5,453 nucleotides of DNA from Spirochaetaceae bacterium (GCA_003558175.1 PWMO01000332.1:1-5453); one strand, 5' to 3'; shown: positions 1 through 5,453, numbered from the stretch's first letter. Notes: a model not told the origin generated them from the sequence alone. Translations and numbers: made by a program.

Positions 1-816
1 ACACTCGACTGCGTACAGCAGCTGGTACTGGATGAAGCCGATCGTCTGCTGGATATGGGGTTTATCCCCGATGTGCGCCGTATCGTGGCGATGACACCCC
101 AGACGCGCCAAACGGCGATGTTTTCCGCCACAATGCCGCGCGAGATCGCGGATCTCTCCGCATCGATCCTGAAAGACCCGGTTCGCATCGAGTGTTCCGG
201 TGGTAGCATGCGGGTCCAATCGATCGAACAGTCGGTGCTGTTTGTTGAACAGCCGGACAAGCTCTCGCTGCTGACGCACCTGATCCAGCGCCACCAGATG
301 TACAAGGCCATCGTCTTTACCCGCACCAAGCATCGCGCCTCGCGCCTCGCCAAAGCCCTCAGTAAACAGAACATAGACACCGAAGCGATCCACGGCGACA
401 AGACCCAGAATGCACGCACGCGAGCGCTCGAGGGCTTCAGAAGCGGCAAGGTACAGGTGCTGGTCGCAACCGACGTTGCAGCACGGGGGCTCGACATTGA
501 TTCAGTCTCGCACGTGATCAATTTCGAGCTTCCCGCCGTTGCCGATGCCGAGACCTACGTACACCGCATCGGTCGCACGGGGCGCGCCGGTTCGGCCGGC
601 TCTGCAATGTCGCTCTGCTCGCGCGATGAAGTGCAGTCACTGCGCGCCATCGAGCGCCTGATCCAGCACACGGTGCAGGTAGACTCTGATCACGAGTTCC
701 ACTTCGACGTGCAGCCGGAGCCTCGACGCAAGGGGTCGCACCGTAGCCGGCCTGGTGGCCGGCCACGGCGTGAGAACCGGCGCAATGAGCTCGGTCACGC
801 GAGATACCACAAATGA
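1..816 (+). CDS. rhlE: RhlE-type DEAD-box ATP-dependent RNA helicase (5'-truncated by window edge)
   Basis: An ATP-dependent RNA helicase that unwinds short duplexes during ribosome assembly, RNA decay or cold adaptation; cytoplasmic. 271 residues are visible, and the N-terminal part with the Q motif and Walker A lies off the left edge. Numbered from the edge, motif II DEAD is at residues 11-14 (bases 31-42), followed by RLLDMGF; motif III SAT is at 42-44; motif IV IVFTRTKH and the AIHGDKTQ stretch follow; motif V VATDVAARGLDI is at 155-166; motif VI HRIGRTGR is at 188-195. The RTKH and AIHG.K.Q.AR signatures are typical of the RhlE subfamily. The last ~30 residues form a short tail rich in Arg, Lys and Gly, usual for RNA contact. 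Two extra residues sit between the LP of the FELP block and motif VI, compared with the usual spacing. The helicase family is certain. The exact RhlE assignment is likely but rests on the C-terminal lobe only. The stop is TGA at 814-816. Confidence 0.93.
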   Translation, partial: TLDCVQQLVLDEADRLLDMGFIPDVRRIVAMTPQTRQTAMFSATMPREIADLSASILKDPVRIECSGGSMRVQSIEQSVLFVEQPDKLSLLTHLIQRHQMYKAIVFTRTKHRASRLAKALSKQNIDTEAIHGDKTQNARTRALEGFRSGKVQVLVATDVAARGLDIDSVSHVINFELPAVADAETYVHRIGRTGRAGSAGSAMSLCSRDEVQSLRAIERLIQHTVQVDSDHEFHFDVQPEPRRKGSHRSRPGGRPRRENRRNELGHARYHK

Positions 817-889
817 CGTGAGAGAATACGTATTACAAAGTTCATCCGCCCTATGGCGATTCCTTCCATCCTGAAGTATAAAATGGGTA
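817..889. other. Intergenic gap between helicase and cyclase genes
   Basis: This 73-nt gap holds a perfect 10-bp palindrome, AATACGTATT (825-834), and a small CGCC-CTAT-GGCG inverted repeat (847-858, 4-bp stem). It also holds an AT-rich TATAAAAT block (877-884). There is no T-tract after either repeat, so I see no convincing intrinsic terminator for the helicase. Read-through into the cyclase gene is therefore possible. The palindrome could be an operator, but I cannot name a regulator. Confidence 0.5.
877..882 (+). promoter_or_regulatory. Possible -10 box (TATAAA) for the cyclase gene
   Basis: TATAAA matches the sigma-70 -10 consensus at five of six bases and stands in the only AT-rich patch of the gap. 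The hexamer 17 bp upstream (TGGCGA, 854-859) matches the -35 consensus at only three bases, so the promoter is weak or activator-dependent if real. A transcript from it would begin near 889-890, at the GTG start itself or about 12 nt before the alternative ATG at 902. Confidence 0.25.
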
Positions 890-2719
890 GTGAGAAACCG
901 TATGCGCTGGCGGCTGAATCTTCATCCACGGCTGGTGCTGGGAGGCTGCCTGCTGCTCCTGGCGCTGTCGGGGTGCGCCCGGGATACCGACACACTCCGA
1001 CTCTTCGCGCCACAGACGTACGATGGACCGCGCGCTGCAGACGGCCTGATAGACTTGCGCAACGCAGACCTCGACTCCATTACCCCGCTTGACGGCGAGT
1101 GGCTCTTCTACCCGTCACTGCTTCTCAACCCCGAAGATCTGGAGTTGGCCGTTTGGGGGGGTGCATCACTGCCGGAGCCGCATCCAATACGGGTGCCCGC
1201 AACCTGGAACCGGCAGAGAATATCGGGAAGCGCGCTCGGTGGACGCGGATTCGGGACCTACCGGCTGGACCTGTTGCTTGATCCTGACGATCAGCCGCTG
1301 TATCTGCAAACGGCCGAAATCTCTACCGCGTTCCGCCTGTATGTCGGTGACGAGCTGCTGCTGCAGGGCGGTGAAGTCGGCATCGACGCGGCATCCACTC
1401 GGCCGGAATGGGTAACGGGCGTTGCCACCTTTGTCCCGACCCGGGAACATACCACCATCCTCGTGCAGGTTGCCAACTTTCACCACGCCCGAGGAGGGTT
1501 GCGTGACGAGGTCATCATCACCCGTGACGCCGCAATTGCCACCGGACCCCAGGCGCGGCGCAATCTCTCGTATTTTTTGTTTGGAGCGCTGCTCGTCATG
1601 GGGATCTATCATCTCGGGTTGATCGCCGTTCGTACCCGGGAGTACTCCACCCTCTGGTTTGGGCTGGTCGCTATCCTGATGGCGATTCGCACCCTGTTGA
1701 CCGGGCAACCGGCACTGCTCCAGGCTTCGACGCTGCAGATGTGGGAGTTCTTCCTGACGGTCGAGTACTTCACCATGTATGTCGGCTTCACGCTGTTCTT
1801 TGTGTACACCGGCGCCCTCTTTCCGCAGGAGATGCGTGCAGCCGTTCGGCGAACCGTGTGCGTAATCGGCGGTATACTTGCCGCGCTCACCGTTTTCGCT
1901 CCTGCGCGGGTGTTCAGTGCATCGCTGGTAGTGTTCCACATACTTGCTCTCTCAGGCAGCGTTTACCTGGTAGCGGTTGCACTGCGCGCGTGGCGGGCTG
2001 GAAGGGTCGGCAGTGTGGTCTATGCGGCCGGTATGGTCCTGCTTGCCGTCACGGTCCTGAACGATGTGCTCTACAACATGGGATTCTGGAGAACCGGTTA
2101 CTTCGCCAGCGTCGGCCTGCTGGTTTTTCTGTTCTTTCAAAGTCTCGTACTGGCGTCCCGCTTCGGCGCCAACGTCCGGCGCATAGAAGAGCTCCTCGCC
2201 GAACGCAGCCGATTGGAGGGGCTCACCTTTCGCGATGGACTCACCGGTATCAGCAATCGACGCCACTTTGACATCACCCTGACGAAGGAATGGACCCGGG
2301 CCCAGCGCCACGGACAGCCGCTCTCGGTAATCATGGTGGACATCGACGCGTTCAAGAAATACAACGACAACTACGGTCACCTGAGCGGAGACGACGCTCT
2401 CAAGCAGGTGGCCCACGCCCTCTATATCAGCCTGCACCGCTCGGCGGACTACGTTGCGCGTTACGGCGGCGAAGAGTTCGCGGTGATACTGCCTTCTACC
2501 GACCATGACGGAGCGGCAACGATCGCCGAATCGATGCGCGTCGCGGTTGAGAACCTCGCAATCGAACATCGCTATGGAGACACCGGCGCGGTGTTGACCG
2601 CAAGTTTCGGCGTGGCAAGTCGAATTCCCAGCCGGGACACTGATTGTACCGTGCTGCTGCAAGACGCCGACCGCGCACTCTACCTGGCAAAACAGAGCTG
2701 CAAGAACTGCGTTGTGTAG
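890..2719 (+). CDS. Membrane diguanylate cyclase: lipoprotein signal, DISM-like beta-sandwich, 7TM, GGDEF
   Basis: Predicted to condense two GTP into cyclic di-GMP in response to a periplasmic signal. Of 609 residues, 1-29 form a basic start, a hydrophobic stretch and the lipobox LSGC (Cys29). Residues ~50-215 are a beta-rich ectodomain with VPATW, FGTYRL and VQVANFHHARGG blocks, like sensor domains of DISM receptors. Seven hydrophobic helices follow at about 226-247, 253-270, 286-311, 320-338, 342-366, 373-395 and 402-421, then a short coiled coil (430-445). The GGDEF domain (~446-604) has RDGLTGISNRR, VDIDAFK (metal Asp484), Asn492, Asp501, and GGEEF at 526-530 with catalytic Glu528. RxxD (Arg517-Asp520) sits five residues upstream, so the product-inhibition site is intact. 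No EAL domain is present. The final residues contain CKNC (604-607), where GRN-type sequence is usual. The GTG at 890 gives 609 residues; ATG at 902 (605 residues), preceded by GTGAG, is equally plausible. The gene ends 11 bp from the convergent phosphorylase gene. Confidence 0.93.
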   Translation: MRNRMRWRLNLHPRLVLGGCLLLLALSGCARDTDTLRLFAPQTYDGPRAADGLIDLRNADLDSITPLDGEWLFYPSLLLNPEDLELAVWGGASLPEPHPIRVPATWNRQRISGSALGGRGFGTYRLDLLLDPDDQPLYLQTAEISTAFRLYVGDELLLQGGEVGIDAASTRPEWVTGVATFVPTREHTTILVQVANFHHARGGLRDEVIITRDAAIATGPQARRNLSYFLFGALLVMGIYHLGLIAVRTREYSTLWFGLVAILMAIRTLLTGQPALLQASTLQMWEFFLTVEYFTMYVGFTLFFVYTGALFPQEMRAAVRRTVCVIGGILAALTVFAPARVFSASLVVFHILALSGSVYLVAVALRAWRAGRVGSVVYAAGMVLLAVTVLNDVLYNMGFWRTGYFASVGLLVFLFFQSLVLASRFGANVRRIEELLAERSRLEGLTFRDGLTGISNRRHFDITLTKEWTRAQRHGQPLSVIMVDIDAFKKYNDNYGHLSGDDALKQVAHALYISLHRSADYVARYGGEEFAVILPSTDHDGAATIAESMRVAVENLAIEHRYGDTGAVLTASFGVASRIPSRDTDCTVLLQDADRALYLAKQSCKNCVV

Positions 2720-2733
2720 CGAGCCGTTCGCTA
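2717..2733. terminator. Inverted repeat joining the two convergent stop codons; possible bidirectional terminator
   Basis: TAGCGA-GCCGT-TCGCTA is a perfect 6-bp stem with a 5-nt loop. Its left arm begins with the TAG stop of the cyclase gene and its right arm ends with the complement of the TAG stop of the phosphorylase gene, so it fits the overlap exactly. The stem is short and no T-tract follows on either strand, so it is weak as an intrinsic terminator. It is nevertheless the only candidate between two genes that face each other with an 11-bp gap. A second short GC repeat (GCGC-GGC-GCGC, 2744-2754), followed by TTCTTC, lies just inside the phosphorylase 3' end and could assist on the + strand. 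Confidence 0.25.
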
Positions 2734-2745
2734 TCGTCCGTTCGC
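2724..2745. repeat. Short direct repeat CCGTTCGC at the gene junction
   Basis: CCGTTCGC occurs at 2724-2731 and again at 2738-2745, a period of 14 bp. The first copy overlaps the stop-to-stop inverted repeat and the second lies in the last codons of the phosphorylase gene. It may be a remnant of a small duplication or simply chance. Confidence 0.4.
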
Positions 2746-5268
2746 GCGGCGCGCTTCTTCCAGTGTAGCTGCGGGATCTACCGAAGTATCTACCTCGCAA
2801 GGCGCGACGTTCCAGACCTCCTCGGCGTACTGCCGGATCGTCCGGTCCGAAGAGAACTTCCCCGACGCGGCGATGTTGAGGATTGCCTTGCGACTCCACG
2901 CCTCCGGGTCGAGATAGCACTCTGCCACTCTCTCCTGCGCGGCAACCCACGGCCCGAGATCGGCGAGGTTGAGGTAGTAGTCTCCATTGTCAAACAGAGA
3001 CTGCAGCAGCGGATCAAATATTCCCGGCTCGGTGATGCTGAAATACCCGCTTGAAATGAGGTCGATTGCCTGTGCGATTTCAGGATTGCGATGATACCAG
3101 TCCCACGGGTTATACGCGCCGCGAAGTTCCGCCACCTCCTCCGCAGTAAGTCCGAAGATAAACGCGTTCTCGACTCCCGCCTGTTCGACGATCTCGATGT
3201 TCGCGCCGTCGAGCGTCCCCAGGGTGAGTGCTCCATTGCACATGAACTTCATGTTGCCCGTACCCGACGCCTCCGTGCCGGCGGTGGAAATCTGTTCCGA
3301 GATATCCGCCGCGGGAAAAACCCGTTCCGCGAGCGAAACGCGGTAGTTGGGCAGGAAGTGAACCGCGAGGCGGTCTCGAACTGCGGGATCGTTATTGACC
3401 ACCGCACCAAGATTATTGACAAACTTGATCAGCAGCTTGGCCAGATCGTATCCGGGCGCCGCCTTTCCGCCGAACAGAAACGTTCGCGGCACCGCCGCTG
3501 CGCCGTCACCGCGCCGCAATCGGTTATAGAGGACCACGATGCCGAGCGCGTTGAGCAGCTGCCGCTTGTACTGGTGAATCCGCTTGACCTGAACATCAAA
3601 GAGCGTATCGGTGTTGAGCCTTACTCCGTGCGCTCGACCAAGATACTCATTGAGCGAACGCTTGGCCTGCTGCTTCACCTCGCGAAACGCGGCGCGAAAT
3701 CCGGCGTCCTCCGCCAACGGTGCCAGCCGCTCGATCCGGGCAAAATCGGTAATCCAACCGTCGCCAATAGCTTCGCTGATCAGTGTGGCCAACGGAGGAT
3801 TGGCCTTCAGCAGCCAACGGCGCTGGGTGATACCGTTGGTCTTGTTATTGAAGCGCTCGGGGAAGATCACGGCAAAGTCACTGACAACGCGTTCGCGGAG
3901 CAACCGCGTGTGCAGCTCGGCCACACCGTTGGTTGAATGCGATCCCACGATGGCGAGGTTTGCCATCCGCACCTGTTTCTCGGCCCCTTCCTCGATCAGG
4001 CTGACCCCGCGCAACCTGCCGCTCTCGCCGGGAAAGAACACTGCCGCCCGCTCCAGAAAGCGCCGGTTGATCTCGTAGATGATCTGCAGGTGGCGCGGCA
4101 GGATCGCCTCCATCATCGGCACCGGCCATTTCTCCAGCGCCTCGGGCATCAATGTGTGGTTGGTGTAGGCAAGCGTGGCAGTCGTTATCTCGAAGGCGCT
4201 GTCCCAATCCAGGTCTTCTTCGTCCAGCAGGATACGCATCAACTCGGGCACCGCGAGCGACGGATGGGTGTCGTTCAACTGGATAGCGGCCATCTCCGGC
4301 AGCCTGTCCCACGACAGCTCATCAGCTTTGAAACGGCGTATGATATCCCACAGCGAACACGCAACAAAGAAGTACTGCTGCCGCAACCGCAGCTCCTTAC
4401 CGAGATAGAGCCTGTCGTTAGGATAGAGAATCTTGGTCAGATTTTCAGCCTGAACTTTGGATCGCACCGCCTCCACGTAGTCGCCCTGGTTGAACTCTCC
4501 AAAGTTGAACTCCTCGGCGGCGCGCGCACTCCAGAGGCGCAGCGTATTGACGGTGGAACCACCGTACCCCACCACCGGCATGTCGAACGCAATGCCGATC
4601 ACGGCGTCGGTGTCTACACGGTGCGCCCGCAGCCGCCCCCGATCGGTAAACATCTCCACCCTGCCGCCAAAGTGCACTTCCGGTGCCCGGTCTGGGCGCT
4701 CGATCTCCCACGGATTGCCACGGCGCAGCCAGTCGTCCGGTTGCTCCACCTGATACCCGTGATCGATGTCCTGGCGAAAGATTCCGTAGTCGTAGCGCAG
4801 ACCGTAGCCAAATGCGGGCAGATTGAGCGTGGCCAGAGATTCCATGAAGCAGGCCGCCAACCGCCCAAGACCGCCGTTGCCAAGTCCGGCGTCGATCTCT
4901 TCTTCCGCGATCTCTTCCCAGCTGTACCCAAGCGCCTCCAGTGCGCGCTGAACGGCACCGTCCAGTCGCAGGTTAATCACGTTCATGCCCATTGAGCGGC
5001 CGATCAGAAACTCGAGCGAGAGATAGTACGCCCGTTTCACCTGCTTCTGATGATGAGTCTGCTGAGTCTGGATCCACTGATGGATCAAACGGTCACGAAT
5101 GGTAAACGCCAGTGACAGATAGCGGTCGTGATTGGTTGAGGTATAGCTGTCCACACCAAGCGAGTATTTCAGGTGCTCGGCAAAGCCCCACGACAGGGAT
5201 TCCTCATCGTGACCTTCGCGCGGCCAGACGCTGCGCTTCGTTCTGCTCGCCTGCTCTCTCTGTGACAT
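2731..5268 (-). CDS. glgP: Glycogen phosphorylase (alpha-1,4-glucan phosphorylase, PLP enzyme)
   Basis: Cleaves terminal alpha-1,4 linkages of glycogen with phosphate to give glucose-1-phosphate; cytoplasmic, GT35 family. The 845 residues match the ~815-845 usual length, and similarity runs end to end. Visible blocks are YYLSLEFLIGR (81-91), the DAGLGNGGLGRLAACF glycine-rich block from 126, IQLNDTHPSLAVPELMR (329-345), YTNHTLMPEALEKWP (368-382; His371), VKRIHQYKRQLLN (561-573; phosphate-site Lys562, Arg563, Lys568), GGKAAPGYDLAK (600-611) and TEASGTGNMKF (665-675). Glu666 and the pyridoxal-phosphate Lys674 (codon 3247-3249) correspond to rabbit muscle Glu672 and Lys680. The start is ATG at 5268, because a GGAGG Shine-Dalgarno lies 5 nt upstream and the length then fits; a GTG at 5349 in the same frame would add 27 unlike residues. 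Gln69, Gln70 and the Arg311-Arg312 pair match effector-site residues of the muscle enzyme. The C-terminal ~20 residues after VWNVAP are a non-conserved tail. A glycogen or maltodextrin preference cannot be told from sequence alone. Confidence 0.97.
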   Translation of the reverse strand: MSQREQASRTKRSVWPREGHDEESLSWGFAEHLKYSLGVDSYTSTNHDRYLSLAFTIRDRLIHQWIQTQQTHHQKQVKRAYYLSLEFLIGRSMGMNVINLRLDGAVQRALEALGYSWEEIAEEEIDAGLGNGGLGRLAACFMESLATLNLPAFGYGLRYDYGIFRQDIDHGYQVEQPDDWLRRGNPWEIERPDRAPEVHFGGRVEMFTDRGRLRAHRVDTDAVIGIAFDMPVVGYGGSTVNTLRLWSARAAEEFNFGEFNQGDYVEAVRSKVQAENLTKILYPNDRLYLGKELRLRQQYFFVACSLWDIIRRFKADELSWDRLPEMAAIQLNDTHPSLAVPELMRILLDEEDLDWDSAFEITTATLAYTNHTLMPEALEKWPVPMMEAILPRHLQIIYEINRRFLERAAVFFPGESGRLRGVSLIEEGAEKQVRMANLAIVGSHSTNGVAELHTRLLRERVVSDFAVIFPERFNNKTNGITQRRWLLKANPPLATLISEAIGDGWITDFARIERLAPLAEDAGFRAAFREVKQQAKRSLNEYLGRAHGVRLNTDTLFDVQVKRIHQYKRQLLNALGIVVLYNRLRRGDGAAAVPRTFLFGGKAAPGYDLAKLLIKFVNNLGAVVNNDPAVRDRLAVHFLPNYRVSLAERVFPAADISEQISTAGTEASGTGNMKFMCNGALTLGTLDGANIEIVEQAGVENAFIFGLTAEEVAELRGAYNPWDWYHRNPEIAQAIDLISSGYFSITEPGIFDPLLQSLFDNGDYYLNLADLGPWVAAQERVAECYLDPEAWSRKAILNIAASGKFSSDRTIRQYAEEVWNVAPCEVDTSVDPAATLEEARRANGR

Positions 5269-5374
5269 CCATTCCTCCCTCTGCTGTCGGCTCGCCCCAT
5301 GATACGCTGCGGCGCACGGGCTTGCATAGCCGGTCGGCCCGGCGACCACGGCGTGCCGCGCCCCCTTTCCATTT
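5269..5374 (-). other. Putative GC-rich 5' leader of the phosphorylase mRNA
   Basis: If transcription begins just after the AT-rich block, the message has a leader of roughly 105 nt. It contains a small inverted repeat, GGTCG and CGACC around a 6-nt loop (5332-5347), and an adjacent CGGC-GT-GCCG motif (5349-5358). I recognise no riboswitch in it. The phosphorylase frame is open through the whole leader, which leaves an N-terminal extension formally possible. Confidence 0.3.
5273..5280 (-). promoter_or_regulatory. Shine-Dalgarno of the phosphorylase gene
   Basis: The - strand reads AGGGAGGA immediately upstream of the start, with GGAGG placed 5 nt before the ATG at 5268. This decides the start. 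A second, out-of-frame ATG (5272-5270) is only 1 nt from the Shine-Dalgarno core and opens just a 22-codon frame. Confidence 0.75.
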
Positions 5375-5380
5375 TGTGTG

Positions 5381-5396
5381 ATTGTAGTATAGTATA
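5381..5396 (-). promoter_or_regulatory. Putative phosphorylase promoter: overlapping -10-like hexamers
   Basis: On the - strand this stretch reads TATACTATACTACAAT, holding TATACT twice and TACAAT once, each a close match to the -10 consensus. It lies in the only AT-rich block of the upstream region (about 5371-5415), ~115 nt before the phosphorylase start. No good -35 hexamer is visible at 16-18 bp from any of the three, so the promoter may need an activator or another sigma factor. Confidence 0.4.
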
Positions 5397-5397
5397 C
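5387..5397. promoter_or_regulatory. 11-bp dyad GTATAGTATAC inside the putative promoter
   Basis: GTATA-G-TATAC is perfectly symmetrical around one central base and overlaps the -10-like hexamers on the - strand. A repressor bound here would block the promoter, so it could be an operator. The low complexity of the region makes chance symmetry quite possible. No regulator gene lies inside the window. Confidence 0.3.
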
Positions 5398-5453
5398 GAA
5401 GGTATCATTATTTCGCTCGCCGCATATCAGAAAGTCACCAAGCGATACACCGC
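5398..5453. other. Right-edge sequence upstream of the phosphorylase promoter, no gene identified
   Basis: These 56 bases run from the AT-rich promoter block to the window edge. On the - strand two frames are closed by TGA within the first nine codons from the edge, while the phosphorylase frame stays open. An upstream gene could end here, or a divergent gene could begin beyond the edge, but neither can be shown. Confidence 0.3.

Noticed and set aside
847..858. CGCC-CTAT-GGCG as a terminator for the helicase gene
   Set aside because: The stem is only 4 bp and no T-run follows.
853..1092. 79-codon + strand frame starting upstream of the cyclase start
   Set aside because: It overlaps the cyclase signal and ectodomain in another frame and has no family likeness. 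The cyclase frame has clear domains.
1952..2950. 332-codon - strand frame opposite the cyclase gene and crossing its end
   Set aside because: It overlaps two certain genes (antisense to the cyclase, out of frame with glgP) and has Arg-rich, low-complexity shadow composition and no recognisable domain.
3091..4995. Long + strand open frame opposite the phosphorylase gene, interrupted by one stop at 3934-3936
   Set aside because: This frame is codon-aligned with glgP, so a stop appears only where glgP uses TTA, CTA or TCA. Those codons are rare in this GC-rich gene, and the single stop matches the TCA of Ser445. The translation resembles no family.
5204..5272. 22-codon frame from the out-of-frame ATG at 5272 overlapping the phosphorylase start
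   Set aside because: The ATG is only 1 nt from the Shine-Dalgarno core, too close for efficient initiation, and the product has no recognisable features. A leader peptide role cannot be supported.
5269..5349. GTG at 5349 as the phosphorylase start
   Set aside because: No Shine-Dalgarno stands before it, it would add 27 residues unlike the family, and a strong GGAGG lies at the correct distance from ATG 5268.
1..5453. Mobile element, CRISPR array, tRNA, rRNA or toxin-antitoxin pair
   Set aside because: No spaced direct repeats, terminal inverted repeats, transposase-like protein or RNA-gene signature was seen. The three coding genes fill nearly all of the window.

Overview
The window is moderately GC-rich bacterial chromosomal DNA carrying three protein genes: two on the + strand, then one convergent gene on the - strand. 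No RNA gene, CRISPR array, insertion sequence or other mobile element is visible. The lineage is uncertain. A lipoprotein-type DISM receptor fused to GGDEF is a combination common in free-living spirochaetes, which makes Spirochaetota a weak guess; a Gram-negative proteobacterium is not excluded.

Region by region: 1-816 (+) is the 3' part of an RhlE-type DEAD-box RNA helicase, entering from the left edge just before its DEAD motif. 817-889 is a short gap with a 10-bp palindrome and a TATAAA box close to the next start. 890-2719 (+) is a complete membrane diguanylate cyclase: lipoprotein-like signal, periplasmic beta-sandwich, seven membrane helices, short coiled coil and a GGDEF domain with intact catalytic GGEEF and RxxD inhibition site. 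Only 11 bp separate its stop from the stop of the next gene, and a perfect 6-bp-stem inverted repeat runs exactly from one stop codon to the other. 2731-5268 (-) is a complete 845-residue glycogen phosphorylase with all core catalytic residues. 5269-5453 is its upstream region: a strong Shine-Dalgarno, a GC-rich leader, and an AT-rich promoter-like block containing an 11-bp dyad.

Functionally, the helicase handles RNA remodelling, the cyclase turns an envelope signal into c-di-GMP, and the phosphorylase releases glucose-1-phosphate from glycogen. The helicase and cyclase could share a transcript across the 73-nt gap, though the cyclase may also have its own promoter. The convergent cyclase and phosphorylase do not form an operon. 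DISM ectodomains have been predicted to bind carbohydrates, so a shared link to sugar status is possible but is only inference. I found no convincing undescribed system. The best leads are the stop-to-stop hairpin, the lipobox and the C-terminal CxxC of the cyclase, and the partly conserved nucleotide-effector pocket of the phosphorylase.
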